This document shows, in pieces, positions 1-6,447 of a stretch of DNA of 17,609 nt. The notes beneath the pieces were generated by a model that saw nothing but the letters and a program-made list of their open reading frames with translations, had not been told where the DNA came from and did not search any database. Position numbers and translations under genes: made by a program. The stretch is from CAYMST01 sp964393115 (lineage in GTDB: Bacteria; Bacteroidota; Bacteroidia; Cytophagales; Cyclobacteriaceae). The stretch is taken from positions 1-17,609 of the forward strand of contig CAYMST010000083.1 in assembly GCA_964393115.1 (NCBI GenBank), given 5' to 3'. Position 1 is the first letter of the stretch, and each line of letters starts with the position of its first letter.

Positions 1-420
1 ATCAGCTTCCTCAATTTCAAGGTGGGAAAATATGTCTTCATTCACTTCCTGAACTACCTCTTCGATATCGGTGTCATTTAGGTCCTCAACTAACTCATTA
101 ATTGTTAATTGATTCAGCTCTAAAAAATCAAGAATGTCTTCGTCCGATACACTGGCCAGCAAAAGCTCGTGACTTTGGGTGAAGCTTGTCGTTCGCTGAT
201 TATTTAACTGAGGCAATAAAAGTGTGGATGCTACTATTAGTATTATGATCACGGGCAGGGCATAAGCTACTTGGCGTGATTGTAAAAAAGCTTTGACTCC
301 AGATAGCCATGGGTACTTCACTTCCTCAGGAAGTTGGCTTTGAATACGCATGGGTAGCTTATCAAAGTATCCATCAGGTACTTCGAATGGTGCTTTTTTA
401 TTTATTTCATCCAGTTTCAC
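1..420 (-). CDS. Partial single-TM protein downstream of ECF sigma factor, putative anti-sigma partner
   Basis: The frame is open from a GTG at 420 to the left edge, giving 140 codons with no stop, so the C-terminus is missing. The N-terminus carries APFEVPDGYFDKLP, a motif common in small Bacteroidota proteins encoded right behind ECF sigma factors. One hydrophobic segment at about residues 49-65 (ALPVIIILIVASTLLLP) would be a single membrane span. After it comes an acidic segment rich in Asp/Glu (residues 88-140, with SDEDILDFLEL). The GTG is preferred because the nearby ATG is followed directly by TGA and no other start precedes the motif. It lies 54 bp behind the sigma gene on the same strand, so co-transcription is likely. 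A role as membrane anti-sigma factor is inferred from position and topology only; no zinc-binding anti-sigma motif is seen. Confidence 0.7.
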   Translation of the reverse strand, partial: MKLDEINKKAPFEVPDGYFDKLPMRIQSQLPEEVKYPWLSGVKAFLQSRQVAYALPVIIILIVASTLLLPQLNNQRTTSFTQSHELLLASVSDEDILDFLELNQLTINELVEDLNDTDIEEVVQEVNEDIFSHLEIEEAD

Positions 421-474
421 ATTTACCTATTTTATTAATTAGCTATTTCTTGGACAGTATTTACATCACAAGGT

Positions 475-1014
475 TTAACGCTCAGTTAAAAAATGTTCGA
501 TTTTTTTGACCGCATGATGATAACTAGCTTTCAAAGCACCTACACTAGTGCCTGTAATTTGTGAAATTTCTTCGAATTTCATTTCGTCAAAGTATTTCAT
601 ATTAAAAACCACGCGCTGCTTCTCAGGAAGTGTTAATAATGCTTTTTGTAACTTTATTTGAATTTCATCTCCCGATATACCTTGTCCAGCGTCGATTTTG
701 TTGCTGAGTTCTTCATTGACATCTTTGATAGGAATAAAGAACTTTTTCTTTTTTTTGTTTAGGAAATTCAAACATTCATTTGTGGCTATTCGGTATATCC
801 AAGTGTATAAAAGTGCGTCCTCTCTGAACTTGTCAATTCCTTTCCAGACCTTCAAAAAAACTTCTTGCGTTAGATCATCGGCATCATCATGATCGATAAC
901 CATTTTTCGGATATGCCAATAAATCCTTTCCTGATAAGTTTTTACCAAAAGATTAAATCCAAAGCGTTTTGATTCGGGATTTTTTAATTTTTGTATTAAA
1001 TCCTTGTCCTCCAA
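475..1014 (-). CDS. ECF-type RNA polymerase sigma factor (sigma-70 family, RpoE-like)
   Basis: A 179-residue protein with the two-domain layout of ECF sigma factors. Region 2 spans about residues 22-87 and includes DDLTQEVFLKVW and the -10 recognition stretch TWIYRIATNECLNFL. Region 4 spans about 121-175 with LPEKQRVVFNMKYF followed by the helix-turn-helix FEEISQITGTSVGALKASYHHA. A lysine-rich linker lies between them. The start is a TTG: an in-frame TAG lies shortly upstream and the next ATG would remove half of region 2. No convincing ribosome binding site is seen, which is usual in Bacteroidota. The gene is followed by the putative anti-sigma gene, the usual arrangement in which the membrane protein holds the sigma until a signal releases it. 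The regulon cannot be read from this window. Confidence 0.93.
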   Translation of the reverse strand: MEDKDLIQKLKNPESKRFGFNLLVKTYQERIYWHIRKMVIDHDDADDLTQEVFLKVWKGIDKFREDALLYTWIYRIATNECLNFLNKKKKKFFIPIKDVNEELSNKIDAGQGISGDEIQIKLQKALLTLPEKQRVVFNMKYFDEMKFEEISQITGTSVGALKASYHHAVKKIEHFLTER

Positions 1015-1097
1015 TGAATATTTGTAATTTTTGGTAAACTCCTAAAGTGGTTGCAACTTGAACGAATTTAATTTGTGAATTTATCTAAAATTTGCTT

Positions 1098-1119
1098 TTT
1101 GACAGTCTTGAATGTCAAA
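1098..1119. promoter_or_regulatory. Inverted repeat in the leader of the MarR-type gene, putative autoregulatory operator
   Basis: TTTGACA at 1098-1104 and TGTCAAA at 1113-1119 form a perfect 7-bp inverted repeat with an 8-base centre. It lies 18 bases before the ATG at 1137 and in the 122-bp space between two divergent genes. Its length and symmetry fit MarR-family operators, and members often repress themselves. The inner stretch TTGAATGTCAA recurs in another palindrome at 9109-9119. Binding is inferred. Confidence 0.5.
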
Positions 1120-1136
1120 GAATTGCTATTATCGGT

Positions 1137-1589
1137 ATGGAACACGATCAAAGAGAGAAAAGTTTGGTAGTAGGGATAAATGATTTGTTGGATGCTATTC
1201 TGAGTACGTCCAATTGGTTGAAGGATGAATTGAGCTTGAAGCTAAGGAAATATGGGCTTACAATACCTCAGTACAGTGTTTTACGTATTCTCAGAGAGCA
1301 CTATCCGGCATCTGTAAAGGTGAGCGTGGTGATTTCGAGTATGATCGAGAAGAGTTCTAACGTATCACGCATAGTCGATAAGTTAGAGTTTAAAAACTTA
1401 GCGACACGCCGTCAATCTACTGCCGATAAAAGGGCTGTGGACGTGGTTATTTGTCAAAAAGGGATCGATATTTTAGATCAGGTCGACCAAGAACTTGTAA
1501 GGATCTCCAATGAACTGACCCTTACAAGTGCTCAGCAAGAACAACTGGGAATTCTTTTAAATACCCTGAAACAATCAGAATTGGCTTAA
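1137..1589 (+). CDS. MarR-family winged-helix transcriptional regulator
   Basis: A 150-residue protein of typical MarR length. The winged helix covers about residues 45-108: LTIPQYSVLRIL opens it, the recognition helix is SSNVSRIVDKLEFKNL (73-88), and the wing RRQSTADKRAVDVVI contains the DKR motif typical of the family. Flanking helices at both ends form the dimer interface. The ATG at 1137 is chosen over an in-frame TTG at 1092, because the TTG reading would place the palindrome at 1098-1119 inside the gene and add a non-conserved leader. Its TAA overlaps the TAA of the convergent aminotransferase gene by two bases. It likely acts as a repressor that responds to a small ligand, but the ligand and targets are unknown. 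The nearest candidates are itself and the divergent sigma gene. Confidence 0.9.
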   Translation: MEHDQREKSLVVGINDLLDAILSTSNWLKDELSLKLRKYGLTIPQYSVLRILREHYPASVKVSVVISSMIEKSSNVSRIVDKLEFKNLATRRQSTADKRAVDVVICQKGIDILDQVDQELVRISNELTLTSAQQEQLGILLNTLKQSELA

Positions 1590-2677
1590 GCAGGTAGAAT
1601 CATATTAATGGTGTCCACCAACATTTCAATTTGTTCTTTTGAGTGAGTAGGGAAATTGGCAATTCTAATATGCTCATTTTTAAATGGACCATACCCACTT
1701 CCTACGATTAAGCCTTTGTCTTTCAACGCACCAATGAGCTTGGATGACTCCATGGAGGATACCTCAGCTACACCAACAGTTTTTGATTGGTGAGCTTCAT
1801 TCTTGACAAAAGCTGATAGATTAGGGTTATTGTTAAATAGGTGATAAAGAATAGCGGCTTTTTGTTCCGTTTCCTGTCTTATTTTATCTATTCCTTTGGA
1901 TAACATATCTCCGGCAACATTGGCAAGTAAGTATAAGTTTAACACGTTGGGAGTTTCTGGAGTCTGACTTTTCAAAGCGCTTGCATGCAAACCCTGGAGT
2001 GTATGGTAAGAGCCGAGGGAGATGCCCTTTTCAGCTAAAGTAACCGCTTTAGTTAGGCACTTGTCGTTGTATATCCATACCCCTAACCCTGCGGGCAGTC
2101 CGAAACATTTCTGTACAGAAAAGTAAGCCGTATCTACCTTGCTAAAATCAATATTTATGTACGGCGTAGAGCTTACAACATCCAGTGCGATGAGTTTATC
2201 GGTATGTAAGTCTGATATTTTATACACTTCTTCCAATGGGTAAGCCGCTCCAGTACTTGTTTCATTTTGTGTGAACGAAATCAATTCAACTTCAGGTGAA
2301 ATATCCCCATTTTTAGGTAAGGGGCATTTTCCTAATTCAGCCTTGGAAATACTTGGGTTTCTATGTAGTTGGCTTGCTATCTTGGCAAAACGTTCTGAAA
2401 AAGAACCGTTTACATAATGATGAGAAGACTTGTGGACAAGATTCTGAATGATACGTTCCCATATTTCTGTAGCTGATGAAGTAAAGGCAATGTGATGGGT
2501 GTTAGGTACGTTTAACAGTGTACGCAAGTTTTCTGTGGCAGCATTGAAGATCGCCTTGAATTGCGCGCTTCTGTGAGATATGCTAGGGATGCCTTCTTGA
2601 AAAGCTTTTTTGACATGGTCTTCTGCTGTAAAATAAACTTGAGAAGGCCCAGGAGTAAAAAAAATTGACTTTGTCAT
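1586..2677 (-). CDS. Class V PLP-dependent aminotransferase, phosphoserine aminotransferase-like
   Basis: 363 residues from the ATG at 2677. TPGPS near the N-terminus (residues 8-12) is the substrate-loop signature of the SerC/alanine-glyoxylate aminotransferase group, followed by SHRS (34-37), GSFSERF (91-97), NETSTG (138-143), DVVSS with the Asp that binds the pyridine nitrogen (166-170), and SVQKCFGLPAG with the Schiff-base Lys at about 190. The length matches phosphoserine aminotransferase, which converts 3-phosphohydroxypyruvate and glutamate to phosphoserine. A TTG seven codons upstream (2698) is possible but less likely, since the family starts close to the TPGPS motif. No serA lies beside it, so serC is only the nearest likely identity; other class V enzymes (alanine-glyoxylate or serine-pyruvate type) remain possible. 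Confidence 0.85.
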   Translation of the reverse strand: MTKSIFFTPGPSQVYFTAEDHVKKAFQEGIPSISHRSAQFKAIFNAATENLRTLLNVPNTHHIAFTSSATEIWERIIQNLVHKSSHHYVNGSFSERFAKIASQLHRNPSISKAELGKCPLPKNGDISPEVELISFTQNETSTGAAYPLEEVYKISDLHTDKLIALDVVSSTPYINIDFSKVDTAYFSVQKCFGLPAGLGVWIYNDKCLTKAVTLAEKGISLGSYHTLQGLHASALKSQTPETPNVLNLYLLANVAGDMLSKGIDKIRQETEQKAAILYHLFNNNPNLSAFVKNEAHQSKTVGVAEVSSMESSKLIGALKDKGLIVGSGYGPFKNEHIRIANFPTHSKEQIEMLVDTINMILPA

Positions 2678-2747
2678 TATATCAAAATAAGATGGCAAAA
2701 CTGCGAAAAAAATAAGATTTATAAGATCGTCATACTTAAATAATTTC

Positions 2748-2781
2748 TTTGATGGTCATGAACATATTTGTATTACTTTTG
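2748..2781 (+). promoter_or_regulatory. Bacteroidota-type promoter for the candidate ncRNA
   Basis: TTTG at 2748-2751 and TACTTTTG at 2774-2781 match the -33 TTTG and -7 TAnnTTTG elements of the Bacteroidota housekeeping promoter. The 22-base spacing is slightly longer than typical. It points in the plus direction towards the structured region beginning at 2819, with no coding gene downstream on that strand. Confidence 0.45.
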
Positions 2782-2818
2782 TATTCACGTTCGTTAATAA
2801 AGCAACTTATAAAGATAT

Positions 2819-3013
2819 CCCGCAGGAGTCTGGACAAGTATTCGAACCTAACATTATACTAAATACCGGGCGACTTCGCCAGCTAAATCAGGCCTCATCC
2901 ATTCGTGGACCTCGTGTCATTGACAAAGGATAACAGTGGAAGATTGAATTGGTTGAATAGCCTTAATCCTGTTCAAACGGGGTTCGATATCACTCCTGCC
3001 TGCGGGTTTTTTT
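2819..3013 (+). ncRNA. Candidate structured small RNA, 6S-like architecture
   Basis: About 190 bases without a credible protein. The two ends can pair: CCCGCAG (2819-2825) with CTGCGGG (3000-3006), then GAGT (2826-2829) with ACTC (2992-2995), then TCGAACC (2842-2848) with GGTTCGA (2981-2987). This gives a long interrupted closing helix. Inside are small hairpins: GGCG-ACTT-CGCC (2869-2880) and TCCA-TTCG-TGGA (2898-2909). The last helix strand is followed at once by seven Ts (3007-3013), as in an intrinsic terminator, and a plausible promoter lies upstream. Size, closing stem and less-paired centre resemble 6S RNA, which binds housekeeping RNA polymerase by imitating an open promoter. That identity is inferred. 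The U-tract overlaps the stop codon of the convergent gene. tmRNA, SRP RNA and RNase P signatures are absent. Confidence 0.5.
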
Positions 3014-4199
3014 ATCCTAACAACAGGGTATCAATCTCGGAAGCTCTATCAAATTTTCTCTCTAAGCATATCATCAAGATACATATGGACAGTAACTCAA
3101 ACGCTAAAGCACAGGTATCATTTAGATCTTTCCGTTGAAAAATGTTTTTATCCTGAAATAAAGTATCCAATGTGCTAATGATGTCATTAACATCCGTTTT
3201 TGCTCTTTTCACTAAGAGGAGTGTGCGTATTTTTATTTTGTAATAGCTTACATCTGTTTCATTTTCATCTATCAGAAGGGCATTGAATGCGTCTCTCAGG
3301 AGGTATATCTTCTCCATTATACTATCCGTGATGCTCATACGCAGTAATAGATTGGCCAGATGTTCGGTTCTTAAGTCTTTGGTATATATAAAGCTGACAA
3401 GAATATGTTTAAAATGTTCCAGCTTGTCTTTACTCAAAGGAGTAATGCCATTTGATGTTTGCACGTCGTTACTAGTAGAGTGGAGCACGTGCTTATAAGG
3501 TCCTTGCCAACCAAGGCTGTAGTTGGTTGGTTTGGCGAAGATGAAAGGTAGTGAAGCCTTTTGACGTAAGAAGATTGAGAGCGCTATTTGTGCTCTGTTT
3601 CGGTAGAAAGAAAGGTCGTTATCAAGCCCATTGCGATCTGCAATAATTAAGTCATGTGTGTAGTGTGCCTTAGTTGTGTTTAATTCTCTTAGATGAAAGG
3701 AAACGTTGTCTGATGCTTTATCGAGTCTTATTTTGTTATCTACTTTATACTCCCCATTGGACAATTCAAAATTGATAAGCGGGATGATATATTCTGATTT
3801 GGGATTCTTTAATGGTAGATTTGATTCCCATTCGTCGAATAATTTCTTGGATAGCTTTTCATTGAGGATGGTTAGACCATGCGTATAAATAGCATGTTCT
3901 ATAAACTGCGCGAACACCGTATTTACTGAAAGGCTGAAGGGGTATTTAAGCTTCGTGTATTTAGATAAAAAAGAGTCCCAACTCTTAATGTTTTTATAGC
4001 GACCATGAGAGAAAACTTGAGCTATTTTAAACCCTTCAATATGATGAGTGCTGTCTGCTACAAACGATATATTAGAGCGATATATCTCAGCGAACTGATC
4101 AATTTCCTTCTCTCTAAACCGATGAACTTGGTGAGCTACGATGGCGAATCCATCCTGAAGAGCGCTTCTAAACGCCTCATAAGTAGATTGTTCATTCAT
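3012..4199 (-). CDS. Hypothetical protein, 395 residues, no recognised family
   Basis: I do not recognise this protein with confidence. It has no signal peptide, and its only strongly hydrophobic stretch is near the C-terminus (LLSICILMICL, about residues 370-380). The N-terminal two-thirds looks mixed alpha/beta, with many aromatic residues and the stretch AEIYRSNISFVADSTHHIEG. The last third is helical; the segment LRDAFNALLIDE followed by SYYKIKIRTLLLV faintly recalls HEPN-type helical domains, but the R-x4-6-H catalytic motif is not visible. It reads in the same direction as the PspC gene 47 bp upstream, so the two may be co-transcribed. Its stop codon lies in the U-tract of the convergent candidate RNA. 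Codon use looks like that of its neighbours, with no clear sign of recent transfer. Confidence 0.8.
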   Translation of the reverse strand: MNEQSTYEAFRSALQDGFAIVAHQVHRFREKEIDQFAEIYRSNISFVADSTHHIEGFKIAQVFSHGRYKNIKSWDSFLSKYTKLKYPFSLSVNTVFAQFIEHAIYTHGLTILNEKLSKKLFDEWESNLPLKNPKSEYIIPLINFELSNGEYKVDNKIRLDKASDNVSFHLRELNTTKAHYTHDLIIADRNGLDNDLSFYRNRAQIALSIFLRQKASLPFIFAKPTNYSLGWQGPYKHVLHSTSNDVQTSNGITPLSKDKLEHFKHILVSFIYTKDLRTEHLANLLLRMSITDSIMEKIYLLRDAFNALLIDENETDVSYYKIKIRTLLLVKRAKTDVNDIISTLDTLFQDKNIFQRKDLNDTCALAFELLSICILMICLERKFDRASEIDTLLLG

Positions 4200-4246
4200 T
4201 TAGCTTTTTTTACTGGTTGGTATCGACGCCTAAAAGTATTACAGGG

Positions 4247-4465
4247 TTAGTAATACCACAAAGCGTTATATCTACGTCGTAAAATTTTTCTGGTTTGCAT
4301 AGCAAATGCCAATGCTAAATAAATAATAATCGGTGACCCAAAAGTCAGGAAAGAAGTATAGATAAAAAATAACCTGATACTAGTGGTCGGAATTCTGAGT
4401 TTATCTCCTAGTTTGGCACAAACACCAAACATGTAGTTTTCGATTAATGACTGCATTTTCATCAT
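4247..4465 (-). CDS. PspC-domain small membrane protein
   Basis: 72 residues. The order NYMFGVCAKLGDKLRIPTTSIRLFFIY followed by a hydrophobic span (about 30-54) is the PspC fold signature: in other members this is VCxGLAxxFGIDPxLVRLxFV and then one or two hydrophobic helices. It ends with a basic tail, RKILRRR, expected on the cytoplasmic side. Stand-alone PspC mini-proteins are common in Bacteroidota; the E. coli relative takes part in the phage-shock envelope stress response, but no other psp gene lies here. The ATG overlaps the TGA of a 31-residue ORF upstream (ATGA), which suggests translational coupling. It probably forms a transcript with the 395-residue gene behind it. Confidence 0.75.
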   Translation of the reverse strand: MMKMQSLIENYMFGVCAKLGDKLRIPTTSIRLFFIYTSFLTFGSPIIIYLALAFAMQTRKILRRRYNALWYY

Positions 4466-4557
4466 TCTTTGTTCAAAAATAATAAAATCTGGTCTAATTG
4501 TTGAAACGTCATTGATTCGATTATAATTTTTGTTTTAATATTGCGGTAGTTCGTCAT
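4462..4557 (-). CDS. Mini-ORF, 31 residues, coupled to the PspC gene
   Basis: ATG at 4557 to TGA at 4462 encodes a 31-residue polar peptide beginning MTNYRNIKTK and ending with the helix-like QLDQILLFLNKE. Its TGA overlaps the PspC start as ATGA, an arrangement typical of real coupled genes. No homologue is recognised. The same frame continues upstream to 4671, but that part lies antisense to the lipoprotein signal peptide and is not credible as coding. It could be a leader peptide or a chance ORF. Confidence 0.35.
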   Translation of the reverse strand: MTNYRNIKTKIIIESMTFQQLDQILLFLNKE

Positions 4558-4597
4558 AATGAAAAAAACAGTAAAGAACTCACAAATACTAATTAAA

Positions 4598-6373
4598 ATG
4601 AAAAGAATTAGAATTGTTTCCAGCCTTATACTAGCCATTTTGCTTGTTACTGGGTGTAGTCCTCTTGGCAAGATGATTGACTTAGCTAAGGAAAAGCAAA
4701 ATACAGAGGTGACCCCTGATCCACTAGAAGTTCATGCTGGAGAAGTTGGTTTTGAAGTGGCCGTAACTGTTCCTCAAGGCATGTTGAAAAAAGGTACTCT
4801 TTATAATGCTGAGCTTTACTACAAGTATGATGATAAAGAAGAAACGGTAGGTTCTATTGAGTTTGATTCAGATAATTATCCAGATAATGCTACTTCTCCA
4901 ACGAAGCTTTCTGGTAAGTTTTCGTTCCCATATAAAGAAGTAATGAATCCTGGAGAGTTAGCGATCTCCGGTACTGCCAAATTGAAGAGCAGCGGTAAAA
5001 CAGCAAGCTTTGATGAGAAAATTCCAGTTGCAAAGGGTATCATCACTACATCACAGCTTGTTGAAGACGTATATTATGTCTCATACGCAGATCATGGTTA
5101 TAATGATAGTGAAGAGTTGATTCCAACAATTGTGGATTTCTTTTTTGATAAGGGAAGCCCGGTTTTGAAGTACTCGGAGAGAAACGGAGAAAGAGGTAAA
5201 AAACTTTCGGCATTCATAGCTGAAAAGAACGTAACGAGAACAGTGACTATTACAGGTGCTCACTCTCCTGAAGGTCTTGAAACAGTAAACACTAAACTTG
5301 CTTCTAAGAGAGCCGAGGCTATCGAGGCGTTCTACAGAAAGCAAATGAAGAAATACGACTACAAAGGTGCTGCTGACTCTATCAAATTTATTCTTAAGCC
5401 CGTAGTAAGAGATTGGACAGCATTCAAATCAGCTCTACAGGCATTTGACGATCTTGATGCTTCAGCGAAATCTGAAATTTTAAAAATCGTTAACGGTTCA
5501 GGTACTTTCGAGGATAAAGAAAAACAACTTCAAAAGCTTTCTTCTTATAAGGTATTGGCTAAGAAAATCTACCCTCCATTGAGAACGGCTAAAACAGAAG
5601 TGTTGACAGTTAAGCCTAAAAAAGCGAATTCTGAAATAGCTGTTTTAGCTAAGCAAATCGTCGCTGGTGAAGCTAACGCTGACACATTAAGCATTGAAGA
5701 ATTTTTGTTTGCTGCTTCACTTACTCCAGACTTAGGGGAAAAAGAAAAGATATATGCTAGCGCTACTAAGAAAACGGAAAGCTGGGTTGCTCACAATAAC
5801 TTAGGTGCAGTTTATTTAAGTCAAGCGATTGAAGGTGGAGCTAAGGCGAAACTTGTTGAGAAGGCTATTGCGCAATTAGAGATTGCTGCTAAGATGAGAA
5901 ATTCCGCTACTGTATTAGCTAACTTAGGTACAGCTTATACACTTCAGGAGAATTATGAGCAGGCTTACGAGGCTCTAGCAAACGGTCTTAAAGCTTCTCC
6001 TTCATCAACAGATGCAAAAGGAATTAAGTCTGTTAAAGGAGCTATTGAAATTAGAAACGCTTCATACGAGGACGCTGTTGCTTCATTGTCTGGTGCTCAG
6101 GAAGAGGCTCTTGTAGTATTTGATAGAGGTTTGGCATTGTTGTTAAACAAAGAATATCAAAATGCGAAAACGTCATTCCAGAATGCGGCTGATCTAGACG
6201 GAGATTTAGCGATTGCTTATTATGGTGCTGCTGTTGCATCTGCAAGACTTAAGGAAGAAAATGATGTGATCAATTACCTTAAGAAGGCGATTGAAAAAGA
6301 TATGTCTTTGAAGAATAAAGCGATCAAGGATTTAGAATTCCAAAATTTCGCTTTGAGTTCTGTTTTGAAATAA
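4598..6373 (+). CDS. Lipoprotein with OmpA-like segment and C-terminal TPR repeats
   Basis: 591 residues from the ATG at 4598, which places a textbook lipoprotein signal at the N-terminus: basic MKRIR, hydrophobic core, then LVTGC with the lipidated Cys at 20. An in-frame ATG at 4559 is rejected because it would put 13 polar residues before the signal. Residues about 40-150 form a beta-rich domain. An OmpA-C-like segment follows: FFFDKGS, ITGAHSPEG and NTKLASKRAEAIEAFY (about 181-246), the last being the usual N-x-x-L-S/A-x-x-RA-x-x-V/I motif. Residues about 375-575 are TPR-like helical repeats (WVAHNNLGAVYL, TVLANLGTAYTLQENYEQA, LAIAYYGAAVASARL). It probably sits at the outer membrane facing the periplasm, binding peptidoglycan or scaffolding an envelope complex, as do TPR/OmpA lipoproteins near the T9SS. 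No T9SS genes are nearby. It is monocistronic, ending at a terminator. Confidence 0.88.
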   Translation: MKRIRIVSSLILAILLVTGCSPLGKMIDLAKEKQNTEVTPDPLEVHAGEVGFEVAVTVPQGMLKKGTLYNAELYYKYDDKEETVGSIEFDSDNYPDNATSPTKLSGKFSFPYKEVMNPGELAISGTAKLKSSGKTASFDEKIPVAKGIITTSQLVEDVYYVSYADHGYNDSEELIPTIVDFFFDKGSPVLKYSERNGERGKKLSAFIAEKNVTRTVTITGAHSPEGLETVNTKLASKRAEAIEAFYRKQMKKYDYKGAADSIKFILKPVVRDWTAFKSALQAFDDLDASAKSEILKIVNGSGTFEDKEKQLQKLSSYKVLAKKIYPPLRTAKTEVLTVKPKKANSEIAVLAKQIVAGEANADTLSIEEFLFAASLTPDLGEKEKIYASATKKTESWVAHNNLGAVYLSQAIEGGAKAKLVEKAIAQLEIAAKMRNSATVLANLGTAYTLQENYEQAYEALANGLKASPSSTDAKGIKSVKGAIEIRNASYEDAVASLSGAQEEALVVFDRGLALLLNKEYQNAKTSFQNAADLDGDLAIAYYGAAVASARLKEENDVINYLKKAIEKDMSLKNKAIKDLEFQNFALSSVLK

Positions 6374-6388
6374 AGATCTAATTTGTAG

Positions 6389-6425
6389 AAAAAAAGCTCT
6401 TCAACCTGTTTGAAGAGCTTTTTTT
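6389..6425 (+). terminator. Intrinsic terminator after the OmpA/TPR lipoprotein gene
   Basis: GCTCTTCAA (6396-6404), a 5-base loop and TTGAAGAGC (6410-6418) form a perfect 9-bp stem, preceded by an A-run and followed by seven Ts (6419-6425). The A-run and T-run can extend the stem. It starts 15 bases after the lipoprotein stop and separates that gene from the E1 beta gene. Confidence 0.92.
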
Positions 6426-6447
6426 ATATACCCCTGGTTAATAAAAT

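Noticed and set aside
1092..1136. TTG start adding 15 residues to the MarR-type protein
   Set aside because: It would place the palindrome at 1098-1119 in the coding region, and the ATG at 1137 gives the normal family length.
2819..3013. tmRNA, RNase P RNA or SRP RNA identity
   Set aside because: No tag ORF, no tRNA-like acceptor/T-arm with CCA, no RNase P or SRP core motifs, and the length does not fit tmRNA or RNase P RNA.
2905..3138. Plus-strand ORF of 77 codons starting with GTG
   Set aside because: It begins inside the structured RNA candidate and continues antisense to the 395-residue gene; composition and start look like chance.
4559..4597. Upstream ATG for the lipoprotein gene
   Set aside because: It would add 13 polar residues before an otherwise perfect lipoprotein signal peptide.
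4558..4671. Longer minus-strand frame upstream of the 31-residue ORF
   Set aside because: It lies antisense to the signal peptide of the lipoprotein gene; its hydrophobic run is the mirror of that segment.
5081..5344. Minus-strand ORFs inside the lipoprotein, Maf, FAD and polyferredoxin genes (for example 5081-5344, 9466-9669, 10973-11185, 11843-12052)
   Set aside because: They are antisense frames of well-supported genes, with no family signatures and no start context of their own.
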